From positions 1-64,000 of the forward strand of contig JADJWN010000013.1 of the NCBI GenBank assembly GCA_016716335.1: a stretch of DNA of 64,000 nt. The letters run 5' to 3'. Origin of the DNA: Saprospiraceae bacterium. GTDB lineage: Bacteria; Bacteroidota; Bacteroidia; Chitinophagales; Saprospiraceae. Positions 18,038-28,410 of the stretch are shown here, piece by piece. The notes below the pieces were generated by a model that saw only the letters and a list, made by a program, of their open reading frames with translations, made no database searches and was not told the origin of the DNA. Both the position numbers and the translations under genes were made by a program. Position 1 is the first letter of the stretch; every line of letters starts with the position of its first letter.

Positions 18038-19270
18038 TCAATATTTGATTGCCTTCAAATCCGGAATTATGGTGATATGAGGTTGCAAAATCTGAAGCTC
18101 AAGTCGTATTCCCTGATCCGTCATTATGCAATCATCAATACACAGGCCTCTGTACTTGGTTTTAGTTTTTCCGAATGGAGAATTAAGGTCTTCGGGTAAA
18201 AAACTTTCCAGCCTTTTTGTCAGCAATTCCGGAAGATCCAAGGGGAAAATTGCTTCTATTTCCTTGGCTACAGCTGATTTGATTACAGGGGTGGCCAGCC
18301 GATAGATCAGATTGGAAGGCCTTAGATCCAGATGATATGACCTTAGCTCAAGGACGCCGCTGGCTTTATTGAACCTGATATCTAATTCCGCATGCAGGGA
18401 CATTTCTACCGGCGACTGGATTACTGCCCCTATGTGCAGCCTGTCATCATAGCTGATTTTCAAGCTATGGAACTGTATACTTTTACCTCCATAATTCATT
18501 GTACTGAATGCATGGATGAGTAATTCTGACAGATTATCCCATTTCAGATCCACATGTACAGGCAGCTGTGGAAGTCCGGGCGATTCCATCAACACAGCGG
18601 GATCAGGATGAGATTTAATCACAAGTTTACGGTCTGAAACCGTCATTTCTGCCCCGATTTTCAAATCAATACCTATATTTTCATTTTCAATGAAGAGAGG
18701 AGAAATATGCACTGAATGTACTTCACTGTTCAGATATACTTTATACTCTTCATTCAGGAGGAAATTCTTTCCATAGCGGTTTTGGAATATACTTAAAATA
18801 TCCTGAAGGCTGAAGCTGCTGCTTATTCTTTGTACAAGAAAGCTCCTGATGTCGTCCTCCATTCTGGATATTATAAAATTGCTGATACATTCCACTGGGA
18901 TCAGCAGCTTACCCAATCTGACTTTAGGCGCATCAATCCACTCGTGATTAAAAATTGAAATTTCAGGTAAAAACTGAAGATTTTGCCCCAGTCTGAAACT
19001 GAAATCAAAATCAACTTTCAGCCTCCCAAAAGCTTCCACACTGAACAAGCCCGCCGGTTGGGTAATCAGAATTCCACTTTGAATACAAATTCTCTTTTCG
19101 GATAGTATTTCAAAATTGTCTTTTTCATCCCACATAAAGCTGAAGTGATAACCGTCCAGCTGCAATACAGATCTCGATAAAATTTGCCTGATTTCATAGT
19201 TTATCCATTCTTCAAGCTGCTTTTTTACAGAAATAATCCTGACATTGATATATTCATTAATGCGCTGCAT
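18038..19270 (-). CDS. DUF4403-like protein
   Basis: This 410-residue protein is convergent with the SDR gene. It is beta-rich, with alternating sections such as SIFNHEWIDAPKVRLGKL, IGIDLKIGAEMTVSDRKL and HLDLRPSNLIYRLATPVI, a pattern I associate with DUF4403, which is built from two lipid-binding-like beta barrels. No signal peptide is seen at the chosen ATG (MQRINEYINVRI), although DUF4403 proteins are often exported. Family assignment is moderate and the function is unknown. Confidence 0.6.
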   Translation of the reverse strand: MQRINEYINVRIISVKKQLEEWINYEIRQILSRSVLQLDGYHFSFMWDEKDNFEILSEKRICIQSGILITQPAGLFSVEAFGRLKVDFDFSFRLGQNLQFLPEISIFNHEWIDAPKVRLGKLLIPVECISNFIISRMEDDIRSFLVQRISSSFSLQDILSIFQNRYGKNFLLNEEYKVYLNSEVHSVHISPLFIENENIGIDLKIGAEMTVSDRKLVIKSHPDPAVLMESPGLPQLPVHVDLKWDNLSELLIHAFSTMNYGGKSIQFHSLKISYDDRLHIGAVIQSPVEMSLHAELDIRFNKASGVLELRSYHLDLRPSNLIYRLATPVIKSAVAKEIEAIFPLDLPELLTKRLESFLPEDLNSPFGKTKTKYRGLCIDDCIMTDQGIRLELQILQPHITIIPDLKAIKY

Positions 19271-19434
19271 CGGGAAAATTTTAGTCGTTGGTGGTTCAGG
19301 TACTAAGATCAGATTTTCATCCCTCCACTTTCTTCATAAAGAAACGGATACAAACATATTATAAAATATTTTAATATGAAAAATCGTCAAAGAAAAATTC
19401 AAAATTGTAATTTCACCTCACAAAAATCAATTGC

Positions 19435-22400
19435 ATGAATAAATTCATTACCACCATCGCCTCCCTATGCCTGTTAATGTTTATAATGACAGACTCAGTA
19501 AATCTTAATGCTCAGAAAGCTAAAACATCCCGATCATCGCAGAACACCACCAAGACTCAGACTACACAGGTGCAGAGTTTGGTGGATGCAAGGCATTTTT
19601 CTTCTCTCGAATGGAGACATATCGGACCATTCAGAGGTGGCCGTTCCTGCGCTGTGGCCGGTGTTGCAGGCAAGCCCAATCTCTTTTACTTCGGAGCGAC
19701 CGGAGGTGGCGTATGGAAAACTACAGACGGTGGAAGACATTGGACCAACATTTCAGATGGTTATTTTGGTGGTTCCATAGGAAGTATTACTGTAGCACCT
19801 TCTGATCCCAACGTGATTTATGTCGGTGGAGGCGAAAAAACGGTGAGAGGCAACGTGTCTTTCGGTACAGGTATGTATAAGAGTGAAGATGGAGGAAAAA
19901 CCTGGAAAGCTGTCGGACATGAAAAATCCCGACATATCTCCAGAATCAGAGTACACCCGCACAATCCTGATATTGTATACGCTGCGGTGATGGGAGACCT
20001 CTTCAAACCTACACAGGACAGAGGAGTGTATAAAAGTATGGATGGCGGCAAGACATGGAAGAAAACCTTGTTTGCCAATGAAGATGCAGGTGCAGTGGAC
20101 CTCGTGATAGACCCTTCAAATCATCGTATACTGTATGCCACTACCTGGAATGTAAGGAGAACCCCCTACTCTCTTTCCAGCGGAGGTGAAGGCTCTGCGT
20201 TATGGAAAAGTACGGACAGTGGGGAGACCTGGACCAATATATCAGGTAATGAAGGCTTGCCCAAAGGTATCTGGGGTATTGCCGGAGTGGCAGTTGCCTA
20301 CAATAACAATGACCGGATTTACGCCATCATAGAAAATGAAAACGGAGGCATTTTCAGGTCAGACGATGGCGGAAAGAAATGGATAAAAGTGAATGATGAC
20401 AGATCTATGAGGCAGCGGGCCTGGTATTATACCCGCATTTACACAGATACAAAAGATGACAATACCCTTTATGTCCTAAATGTCAGTTATCATAAATCCA
20501 CAGATGGTGGCAAGACTTTTTCGTCTCATGATGCACCACACGGAGACCACCATGATCTGTGGATAGCTCCTGAAGATCCTCATAGGATGATTATTGGTGA
20601 TGATGGAGGTGCTCAGGTTACTTATGATGGTGGAGAGACATGGAGTACTTATCACAATCAGCCTACTGCCCAGTTTTACAGAGTCACGACCGATGACCAC
20701 TTCCCTTACCGTATTTATGTCGCTCAGCAGGATAACAGTACACTCAGGATTGCTCACCGGACATTTGGAGGCGCAATCACGGAAAATGACTGGGAAGAAA
20801 CAGCTGGCGGTGAGTCCGGGCATATAGCCATAGATCCTGAAAATAATGATATTGTATATGGGGGAAGCTATGGAGGATTTCTCACACGGATTCATCATAA
20901 AAACAAAACCATGCGTGCCGTTAATGTATGGCCGGACAATCCGATGGGGCATGGTGCTGAAGGTATGAAATACCGCTTTCAGTGGAATTTCCCGATATTC
21001 TTTTCCAAACATGACAAAAAGAAGCTATACACTGCCTCCAATCACCTGCACCTGAGTACAGATGAGGGACAAAGCTGGAAACTGGTCAGCCCTGATCTCA
21101 CCCGCAATGAGAAAGAAAAACTCGGTCCATCCGGAGGGCCAATCACCAAGGATAACACAGGAGTTGAATACTATGCTACTATATTTGCTGTCGCCGAATC
21201 ACCGCTTCAGGAAGGTCTGATATGGGCAGGAACAGACGACGGCAGGCTACATGTGACAAGAAATGGCGGTACAAGCTGGGAAGAGGTCACCCACCCTTCT
21301 ATGCCCAAATATCTGATGTTTAACTCTGTAGAACCTTCACCCTTTGATCCTGCTGTATGTTATGTAGCCGGGACAAGCTACAAATCAGGCGATTATCAGC
21401 CTTATCTGTTCAGAACCAATGACTATGGTAAAACATGGACCAGGATCGTGAATGGTATTGCAGATGAGCATTTTACCAGAGTACTCAGGGCAGATCCTGT
21501 CAGAAAAGGACTCCTTTTTGCCGGTACGGAATTTGGGATGTATATCAGTTTTGACAATGGTGACAACTGGCAGTCCTTTCAGCTCAATCTCCCGATAGTT
21601 CCCATTACTGATCTGGCTCTTAAAAACAACAATCTTATCGCTGCAACCCAAGGAAGAAGCTTGTGGATCATTGATGATCTTACGGTACTCCATCAGCTGG
21701 ATAATGCTGATAAAAGAGATACGTGGCTTTTGAAACCCATGCCGGCCTACAGAATGCCCGGTTTTCAGAACAAAAACGACAGGCATAACGGCACCGACCA
21801 TCCCGGTGGTGTGGTAGCGCATTTTTACATCTATGATTATAATGAGAAAAAAGATACCATAAGTCTTAGCTTCCTTGAAGCCAATGGTGATACAATACGC
21901 ACTTATTCCAATGTAGCCAAGGAGAAAAGAGATAAACTTGAAGTAAGGGAAGGAGGAAATACCTTCAGCTGGAGAATGGATTATCCTCCGGCCAGGAGCT
22001 TTGATGGAATGATTTTGTGGTGGGGCAGTCTGAATGGTCCTGTGGCAAAACCGGGTAAATACAAAATTGCTTTGAATCGAAACGGCAAATCACAGATGCA
22101 GGAATTTGAAATTCTGCAAAATCCACTGTCAGAATCTACTCCGGAAGATATCAGAGCCCAGTTTGATTTTGTCAAATCCGTGAATGACAAACTGAATGAG
22201 GCACATCAGGCTATCATAGATATCAGGTCCCTCAGAAGTCAGATTAAATCCTATACAGATAAAATAGAGGATGATGCTGTAAAAAAATACAGTCTTGAGA
22301 TGGACTCTGTCATGACTTCCGTCGAAAACAATCTGTATCAGACCAAAAACAGAAGCGGACAGGATCCCTTGAATTTTCCAATAAAGCTTACCAACAAATT

Positions 22401-22611
22401 GGCTCATCTGAATGCCCTGATTGGTTTTGGCATGCAGGATTTTAAGCCTACTCAAAGCATGGTAGAGGTGAAAAACGAATTGATTACACTGATAGATACA
22501 GAACTCAATCAATGGCAGAAAGTAAAAACACAAATGCTTCCTGAAATGAACAAACTCATTAAGGATAAGGCCTTGGATATCATTGTATTACCCAAGGAGA
22601 CAAGGATGTAA
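19435..22611 (+). CDS. Large secreted BNR/Asp-box beta-propeller protein (Vps10/sortilin-like)
   Basis: The 1058-residue protein starts with a signal peptide (about residues 1-26, ending LNA). It carries at least ten Asp-box turns, for example TTDGGRHW, SEDGGKTW, SMDGGKTW, STDSGETW, SDDGGKKW, TYDGGETW and TNDYGKTW, spread over residues 80-680, which fits a large 10-bladed propeller of the sortilin/Vps10 type. The C-terminal third is a beta domain (DTISLSFLEANGDTIR) followed by a helical segment from about residue 900. Proteins of this layout are widespread in Bacteroidota and often annotated as glycosyl hydrolase, without proven activity. No T9SS tail is visible. The 3' end runs into the tandem repeat region. 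Confidence 0.87.
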   Translation: MNKFITTIASLCLLMFIMTDSVNLNAQKAKTSRSSQNTTKTQTTQVQSLVDARHFSSLEWRHIGPFRGGRSCAVAGVAGKPNLFYFGATGGGVWKTTDGGRHWTNISDGYFGGSIGSITVAPSDPNVIYVGGGEKTVRGNVSFGTGMYKSEDGGKTWKAVGHEKSRHISRIRVHPHNPDIVYAAVMGDLFKPTQDRGVYKSMDGGKTWKKTLFANEDAGAVDLVIDPSNHRILYATTWNVRRTPYSLSSGGEGSALWKSTDSGETWTNISGNEGLPKGIWGIAGVAVAYNNNDRIYAIIENENGGIFRSDDGGKKWIKVNDDRSMRQRAWYYTRIYTDTKDDNTLYVLNVSYHKSTDGGKTFSSHDAPHGDHHDLWIAPEDPHRMIIGDDGGAQVTYDGGETWSTYHNQPTAQFYRVTTDDHFPYRIYVAQQDNSTLRIAHRTFGGAITENDWEETAGGESGHIAIDPENNDIVYGGSYGGFLTRIHHKNKTMRAVNVWPDNPMGHGAEGMKYRFQWNFPIFFSKHDKKKLYTASNHLHLSTDEGQSWKLVSPDLTRNEKEKLGPSGGPITKDNTGVEYYATIFAVAESPLQEGLIWAGTDDGRLHVTRNGGTSWEEVTHPSMPKYLMFNSVEPSPFDPAVCYVAGTSYKSGDYQPYLFRTNDYGKTWTRIVNGIADEHFTRVLRADPVRKGLLFAGTEFGMYISFDNGDNWQSFQLNLPIVPITDLALKNNNLIAATQGRSLWIIDDLTVLHQLDNADKRDTWLLKPMPAYRMPGFQNKNDRHNGTDHPGGVVAHFYIYDYNEKKDTISLSFLEANGDTIRTYSNVAKEKRDKLEVREGGNTFSWRMDYPPARSFDGMILWWGSLNGPVAKPGKYKIALNRNGKSQMQEFEILQNPLSESTPEDIRAQFDFVKSVNDKLNEAHQAIIDIRSLRSQIKSYTDKIEDDAVKKYSLEMDSVMTSVENNLYQTKNRSGQDPLNFPIKLTNKLAHLNALIGFGMQDFKPTQSMVEVKNELITLIDTELNQWQKVKTQMLPEMNKLIKDKALDIIVLPKETRM

Positions 22612-22642
22612 ACAAGAAAGTTGAATTAAGAATACAACTTTT

Positions 22643-23505
22643 GCCGAAGTACTCAATCAGACCAAAGTAAAAGTTGCCGAAATGCGTCTCCCCCAGAGGG
22701 CGGACAAGCCCGCCAAAGGACGGACAGGTCCGCTTTTAGCGACTTTTCAATAAACCAAATTTTAAGTTGCCGAAAGCGAAGACGCATTTCGGCAACTCCC
22801 CTCTTTTCATGTTTCTTTAATGCGTCTTCGCTTAAAGAAACAGGTGATACTTCGCTTTCGGCAATATTTGTGTAAACCAAAGTAAAAGTTGCCGAAATGC
22901 GTCTCCACCAGAGGGCGGACAAGCCCGCCAAAGGACGGACAGGTCCGCTTTTAGCGACTTTTCAATAAACCAAATTTTAAGTTGCCGAAAGCGAAGACGC
23001 ATTTCGGCAACTCGCCTCTTTCCATGTTTCTTTAATGCGTCTTCGCTTAAATAAACAGGTGATACTTCGCTTTCGGCAATATTTAGGGAGGACAAGCCCG
23101 CTTTCGCAAACTCACCTCTTTCCCTGTTTCTTTAATGCGTCTTCGCTTAAAGAAACAGATGATACTTCGCTTTCGGCAATATTTGAGTAAACCAAAGTAA
23201 AAGTTGCCGAAATGCGTCTCCGCTTTCGGCAACAAGCCTCCCCGTCCCTCCGGCGGACAAGCCCACTTTCGGCAACTCGCCTCTTTCCATGTTTCTTTAA
23301 TGCGTCTTCGCTTAAAGAAACAGGTGATCCTTCGCTTTCGGCAATATTTGAGTAAACCAAAGTAAAAGTTGCCGAAATGTGTCCCCGCTTTTAGCGACTT
23401 TTCAATAAACCAAATTTTAAGTTGCCGAAAGCGAAGACGCATTTCGGCATCTCGCCTCTTTCCATGTTTCTTTAATGCGTCTTTGCTTTAAGAAACAGAA
23501 GACTA
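22643..23505. repeat. Degenerate tandem hairpin repeats, unit about 215 bp, four to five copies
   Basis: The phrase ACCAAAGTAAAAGTTGCCGA recurs at 22661, 22876, 23191 and 23356. The first two copies are 215 bp apart and the later ones carry internal deletions. Each full unit holds two hairpins. One pairs GTTGCCGAAA with TTTCGGCAAC around GCGAAGACGCA; the other pairs GTTTCTTTAA with TTAAAGAAAC around TGCGTCTTCGC, the reverse complement of the first apex. A GC-rich micro-palindrome (GGCGGACAAGCCCGCC, 22699-22714) is also part of the unit. Minus-strand ORFs here are by-products of the repeats. The remaining 3' part to 23726 holds only the -7 box at 23682. Confidence 0.85.
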
Positions 23506-23681
23506 TCTGCTGTTGGAAACACGTTTTTTTATGTAATCTCCATAAGGACAATACATCATGCAGAAACAAAGTAACATCACCTGCATATTTTACCTTAAGT
23601 TTCCTGCGATTAGATAACATCACTCAATGAGTCCGGAATATTTATGCCAAGCCATATGATACCCACTCTTGCTATTCTTTT

Positions 23682-23689
23682 TATATTTG
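23682..23689 (+). promoter_or_regulatory. Candidate -7 promoter box before the N-acetylglucosamine-kinase-like gene
   Basis: TATATTTG is a perfect TAnnTTTG match 37 bp before the start codon. No TTG is found 17-23 bases further up, so the call rests on the -7 element only. Confidence 0.35.
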
Positions 23690-23726
23690 CGCTGCACTTA
23701 GTGTTTTAATTACAAGAAGCCACATT

Positions 23727-24563
23727 ATGTTTATCATTATTGAAAGCGGGTCAACCAAGGCAGACTGGGTTGCTATTTCCGGCAAGGATCAATATACCTT
23801 TTTTACCACAGACGGTATCAATCCGGCTACACAGGTTGAATTACTGGATCTGGCCAATTACGGAGAGTTGATGCAGCATATCAACGATGCGGAAAGTATT
23901 TATTTTTACGGAGCAGGTATCAATGATGCCGTGAGTACTCAAAGGATTACAGATTGGTTCAGAGGCTATGGCTTCAGTGGAAAATTGTTTGTTGCAGAAG
24001 ATCTTATTGCTGCTGCCAGAGCTTGTTTTGGCGACAATACAGGTATTGTATGTATTCTGGGTACAGGATCCAATTCATGTGTGTACAGTCAGGGCAAGGT
24101 GCTCGAATGTGTTCCTACCCTGGGATATATCTTCAATGATGAGGGAGGCGGTACTCAGATAGGGAAAGAGGTTTTGAAAGCCTATTTTTGCAAAACCATG
24201 CCTGAGAATGAATGCAATGTATTTGAAGCCAATTATCCGGTAACGAAAGAAGAGGTGGTGGAAAAAGTGTACAGATCCTCGGGAGCTAATAAGTATGTGG
24301 CAAGTTTTGCCCCTTTTTTAATGATGATTGAGGGGGAGTGGAAGGAAAAACTTTTGGATAAAGTATTCAGAGATTTTATTGAGCTGAGGATTCTGAGATA
24401 TAAAGACCATAAGAATCTGCCCATTAAGTTTGTGGGTTCGATTGCTTTTTATCACAGAATGTACCTTGAAAAAGCTATGGCTTCCTATGGACTGAGAGTT
24501 GATGAGATAGTACAAAAGCCAATACAGAAATTGATAGAATATCACTTAAATCACAAATTGTAA
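23727..24563 (+). CDS. BadF/BadG-type ATPase, probable N-acetylglucosamine kinase
   Basis: The 278-residue protein has the ASKHA phosphate loop IIIESGSTKADWVAI at the N-terminus, then AEDLIAAARACFGDNTGIVCILGTGSNS, the second phosphate motif with the catalytic Asp, and GYIFNDEGGGTQIGKEVLKAY. Family members phosphorylate N-acetylglucosamine with ATP in the cytoplasm during cell-wall or chitin recycling; some Bacteroidota members are untested. The stop codon overlaps the pfkA start in TAATG, so the two sugar-phosphate genes are coupled. Confidence 0.88.
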   Translation: MFIIIESGSTKADWVAISGKDQYTFFTTDGINPATQVELLDLANYGELMQHINDAESIYFYGAGINDAVSTQRITDWFRGYGFSGKLFVAEDLIAAARACFGDNTGIVCILGTGSNSCVYSQGKVLECVPTLGYIFNDEGGGTQIGKEVLKAYFCKTMPENECNVFEANYPVTKEEVVEKVYRSSGANKYVASFAPFLMMIEGEWKEKLLDKVFRDFIELRILRYKDHKNLPIKFVGSIAFYHRMYLEKAMASYGLRVDEIVQKPIQKLIEYHLNHKL

Positions 24564-25543
24564 TGAGTAGTGTAAAAAGAATTGCAGTATTTACCTCCGG
24601 AGGTGATGCGCCGGGTATGAATGCTGCCATAAGGGCTGTAGTACGTACAGCTGTACATCACGATCTGCATATATATGGCATTATGAGGGGATACGACGGT
24701 ATGGTGAAAGGTGAAATCAAAAGACTGGAAGTCGGTGACGTAGCCAATATCATCCAGCGGGGTGGTACGATACTGAAAACTGCCCGAAGCGAGGCCTTTA
24801 TGACTGCCGAAGGAAGGAAACAGGCTTACGAAACATTGATTGCAAATGATATTGACGGCGTGGTAGCCATAGGCGGTAACGGTACATACACCGGAGCTAT
24901 GGTATTCATGCAGGAATATAACATACCCTTTGTAGGCCTGCCCGGCACTATAGACAATGACATTTATGGTACGGACTATACCATAGGCTTTGATACAGCC
25001 ATCAATACGGCAGTTGAAGCAGTAGATAAAATCAGAGACACCGCTGACTCTCACAGCAGGTTGTTTTTCGTAGAGGTAATGGGAAGACACTCCGGCTATA
25101 TTGCCCTTCATACAGGTATAGCCAGTGGGGCCGGGGCTATTTTTTTGCCGGAGACCAATACTTCTCTGGATGATTTGTCAGATATACTGAGAAAATCCGC
25201 CAAAAGGCAGAAACTGTTCAATCTGGTCATTGTAGCGGAGGGAAATCAAAACGGTGATGCCACCGAAATTGCTGCTAAAATCAAAGAGAAAAATCCCGAA
25301 TACGATGTCAGGGTATCCATCATCGGCCACCTTCAGAGAGGTGGATCACCTACAGCCATGGACAGAGTGCTGGCCAGCAGGATGGGACATTCGGCAGTTC
25401 AGACGCTGATGCGGGGAGAGGGAGGAGTAGCTTTGGGAGTGATCAATGACAAGATTACTTTTACTCCTTTCGAAGCTGCCATTTCCAAGACCAAATCACT
25501 CAATAAAGAATTGGTAAAAATGGCCGAAATACTCGCTACCTGA
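24563..25543 (+). CDS. pfkA: 6-phosphofructokinase, ATP-type
   Basis: This 326-residue glycolytic enzyme phosphorylates fructose 6-phosphate. Visible motifs are TSGGDAPGMNAAIRAVVR, GGNGTYTGAM (the Gly after Asn at this site marks ATP rather than pyrophosphate use), GTIDNDIYGTDYTIGFDTA with the catalytic Asp, MGRHSGYIAL and GHLQRGGSPTAMDR. Length is normal for the bacterial tetrameric enzyme. It is coupled to the kinase gene before it and followed one base later by cutA. Confidence 0.96.
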   Translation: MSSVKRIAVFTSGGDAPGMNAAIRAVVRTAVHHDLHIYGIMRGYDGMVKGEIKRLEVGDVANIIQRGGTILKTARSEAFMTAEGRKQAYETLIANDIDGVVAIGGNGTYTGAMVFMQEYNIPFVGLPGTIDNDIYGTDYTIGFDTAINTAVEAVDKIRDTADSHSRLFFVEVMGRHSGYIALHTGIASGAGAIFLPETNTSLDDLSDILRKSAKRQKLFNLVIVAEGNQNGDATEIAAKIKEKNPEYDVRVSIIGHLQRGGSPTAMDRVLASRMGHSAVQTLMRGEGGVALGVINDKITFTPFEAAISKTKSLNKELVKMAEILAT

Positions 25544-25544
25544 T

Positions 25545-25862
25545 ATGGAAATCATGGTTTTTTACATTACCTGTCCTGATGAAGCCACTGCCTCTTCGAT
25601 TATTCACCAATTGATACATCACAAGCTGGCTGCTTGTGGCAATATATTTCCGGTGAGAAGTGAATATATCTGGATGAATGCCTATTGCAAAGAAAATGAA
25701 TATGTAGCATGGGTCAAAACTATGCCTGCAGCAGAGGCAAATATAGAATCCATGGTAAAAAAGATACATCCTTATGAAACTCCATGTATCATGCGATGGA
25801 GGGTCGCAGTGAATGAAGAATATGGTAAATGGGTGGAATCATCTGTAAAGGTAAGTGAGTGA
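25545..25862 (+). CDS. cutA: Divalent cation tolerance protein CutA
   Basis: The 105-residue protein shows the CutA1 signature: HKLAACGNIFPVRSEYIW in the first half and KKIHPYETPCIMRW in the second. It forms a ferredoxin-like trimer related to PII proteins. The older link to copper tolerance is weak, and the true role of the family is unclear. It is the third gene of the kinase-pfkA-cutA set. Confidence 0.92.
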   Translation: MEIMVFYITCPDEATASSIIHQLIHHKLAACGNIFPVRSEYIWMNAYCKENEYVAWVKTMPAAEANIESMVKKIHPYETPCIMRWRVAVNEEYGKWVESSVKVSE

Positions 25863-26052
25863 TTTCAGACCTGAAACTCTGAGGATTTACAGTGATGTCG
25901 GGAGAAATTCCAAATACAATCAGGCTATCAAAATTTCCGTTGTAATCAATTTATCAGAAGCGTAACAATAACATCTGCTTTTCGTTTCATAAATTTACGG
26001 ATCTTAATACAATATCTTTTCACTGTTTAAAATTAATGATAAAACAAAATAT

Positions 26053-27822
26053 ATGATGGTCAGGTGGGCATTTACTTTTTGGATAATATTTCTTTCACTA
26101 TTAACTTCATTCAGCCAAAACGAAAGCGGTAAGATTGCCATCACCCGATTTGAAAAGGTAAGGACAGATCAGAAAGTCAACAAAGTACACATTGACAACC
26201 GGAACCTTCTCTGGCTCGCCACCAATAAAGGTATAGTAAAATCTTCAGGCGACGGAGGGACTTTTCAGGAGTACCTGACCAATCTTTATTTTAGCTCTGT
26301 GACCACCGACAATAAAAACAGAGTGTGGGCCGGCGGGAATAACTATGTATATAATGTGGAAACCGGGGTGAATTATCCACTACCCGTCCCGGATGCAGTA
26401 ATCAGCTGTATTGCTTATTACGACAATCAGGTTTGGGTGGGTAGTAACAAAGGTTTGTTTGTGCTCAATCCCTCTACGGCCAAGTTTAAAATTGTCAATA
26501 CATCCAATTCCAAACTGCCCAACAATCAGGTCAATTTTTTGCACGCCGACCAGAATAAAATACTTTGGATAGGTACAGATGGTGGTTATGTTAGATTGGA
26601 CAATGAAAAATGGGAAGTACAGGATAAGAAGTATAAAATGCTGGCAACCTGCGAAAACAAAGAAGGTCAATGGATCATCAGCAATCAGGATATGTTTTTG
26701 ATCAATAAGTTCAACCGCTTATTTCCTGTAAAACTCGACCCCAATCAGTACCGGGGAAAAATCAATGATTTTGTCATAGATTCAAAAGGAAGAATATACA
26801 TTGCCTCTGACATACTGGTCAGATATGATCCCTACACTGAAACTATTGAAAATTATACAGAAGATGCCGGTTCGTTGAGTAAGGCAGCTATCAGTATTGC
26901 AGCAGATAAGAATGACAATATCTGGATCGGAACCAATGGTGCCGGATTTTACAGGCTGCTGTTTGGAGATATCGCCGAAGAGCAACTCAATGTATCACTC
27001 ATCATCGAAAAATCAGTACAGTGCCATAATGGCAGTGACGGTGTATTGAAGGCAGTCGTATCCGGAGGAACGAAACCATTTACCTACAAATGGAGCAAGC
27101 CCGGATATGATAGTCAGACACTGGCAGGATTGAGCCCGGGAGTTTATGAGGTCACAGTCACCGACAAATATTATACTACTGCTGTGGCAACGACAGAACT
27201 GAGCAACCCCGACCCTATTTCGGTCGATGTCGTAAGTAATGAAAGGGTCACCAATCCTGACAAACCCGATGGTATGGTGAAGGTAATGGTTAAGGGAGGT
27301 ACGGGACGATATACATTTTTATGGTCAAACGGACAGAAGACGCAAAACCTTACCAATGTAAACTCCGGTATGTATGCCCTCAATATCAAAGACGAAAACG
27401 GCTGTGAGACAACCCTTACCGTAAATGTCAAAAGAGAGAAATTCATTCCCGATCTTGATGTGAATAAAATCACAGAAGGACAGAAACTGCGAATCAACGA
27501 ACTGAACTTTGAGGCTGACAGCAGTATCATTACACGGGCCAGCTACGATGTACTGGAGGAGGTTTATGAATTTCTGGTATCCAACCCATCTGTCAGCGTC
27601 GAAATCGGAGGACATACCAATACCATTCCTCCCCATGAATACTGCGATAAGCTATCCACAGAGAGAGCCCGCAATGTAGCGGAATACCTGTACAGCAGAG
27701 GTATTGAAAGGTCAAGAATCACTTATAAAGGCTATGGTAAACGTGAACCACTCACCGAAAGCACAAGCCGACAGGGAAGATTGAGAAATCAGCGGGTAGA
27801 AATCAAAATTTTATCGATGTAA
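26053..27822 (+). CDS. OmpA-family outer membrane protein with N-terminal propeller and SprB-like repeats
   Basis: The 589-residue protein has a signal peptide (residues 1-22, cleavage near SFSQ). Residues 45-310 form propeller blades of the two-component-regulator type (LLWLATNKGIVKS, WVGSNKGLFVL, LWIGTDGGYVRL, IWIGTNGAGFYRL). Two SprB-like repeats follow (CHNGSDGVLKAVVSGGTKPF; a second ends YALNIKDENGCE). The C-terminus is an OmpA domain with LNFEADSSIITRASYDVL, GGHTNTI and STERARNVAEYLYSRGIE, which binds peptidoglycan. It probably anchors a surface structure to the cell wall and sits alone between cutA and pst. Confidence 0.9.
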   Translation: MMVRWAFTFWIIFLSLLTSFSQNESGKIAITRFEKVRTDQKVNKVHIDNRNLLWLATNKGIVKSSGDGGTFQEYLTNLYFSSVTTDNKNRVWAGGNNYVYNVETGVNYPLPVPDAVISCIAYYDNQVWVGSNKGLFVLNPSTAKFKIVNTSNSKLPNNQVNFLHADQNKILWIGTDGGYVRLDNEKWEVQDKKYKMLATCENKEGQWIISNQDMFLINKFNRLFPVKLDPNQYRGKINDFVIDSKGRIYIASDILVRYDPYTETIENYTEDAGSLSKAAISIAADKNDNIWIGTNGAGFYRLLFGDIAEEQLNVSLIIEKSVQCHNGSDGVLKAVVSGGTKPFTYKWSKPGYDSQTLAGLSPGVYEVTVTDKYYTTAVATTELSNPDPISVDVVSNERVTNPDKPDGMVKVMVKGGTGRYTFLWSNGQKTQNLTNVNSGMYALNIKDENGCETTLTVNVKREKFIPDLDVNKITEGQKLRINELNFEADSSIITRASYDVLEEVYEFLVSNPSVSVEIGGHTNTIPPHEYCDKLSTERARNVAEYLYSRGIERSRITYKGYGKREPLTESTSRQGRLRNQRVEIKILSM

Positions 27823-27925
27823 TATCGGATTGACACCGTCTGTATTGCTGAATAATCAATACTGTAAATGGCATTACTGTATTAATTAAAGGCTGAAATC
27901 TTTTTCAATTCCAAAGCCTGAATAT

Positions 27926-28174
27926 CTATTCATTCAGTCCGTTCTCATCCGGCAATTCACCGGGCTTAAGTTTTTGTTTTCTCCCGATAGCAAAGTAAAT
28001 CAAAGCTCCGGCTACGGGTAAAAACAATACTATCATGATCCACATGATTTTATCATAGCCTTTGAATTCTGAAGATACAATATCTATCACAGCAATGACC
28101 GGTATTAACATCAATGGCATCATTACCAGTAAAATCAAGAGCTCAGGTGTATTGAGTCCTAAAACCCATGCCAT
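27926..28174 (-). CDS. PLDc_N-domain small membrane protein
   Basis: This 82-residue protein has two membrane helices (about residues 10-32 and 45-64). The second is followed by the GR-basic motif AIGRKQKLKP, and WIMIVLFLPVAGALIYFAIG matches the short phospholipase-D-nuclease N-terminal (PLDc_N) module found alone in many bacteria. Alone it has no known enzyme activity. It is divergent from pstS and has no partner gene. Confidence 0.75.
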   Translation of the reverse strand: MAWVLGLNTPELLILLVMMPLMLIPVIAVIDIVSSEFKGYDKIMWIMIVLFLPVAGALIYFAIGRKQKLKPGELPDENGLNE

Positions 28175-28410
28175 AGTTATTCTATTTTAAATTTTTCAAT
28201 CCAACAATTTAGTGATAAGAGCACGCTTAAGCAAAAGTATTAAAGATTTATCATTTTGCAATATTTATCGGACTGATTTGAATTCGTGGATAGAACTATT
28301 CATATCACTGTATTGGGTGGTTGAAGCAAATTGCCGGAGCCAAAAGATTTTTTCAGACTCTCCAATATTAACTTAAACTTAATATTATAGCTGTAATTTT
28401 GCCGGTTGTT

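Noticed and set aside
22653..23623. Overlapping minus-strand ORFs rich in Arg, Lys and Phe
   Set aside because: They read through hairpin tandem repeats and share repeated words in several frames; no start or protein family fits.
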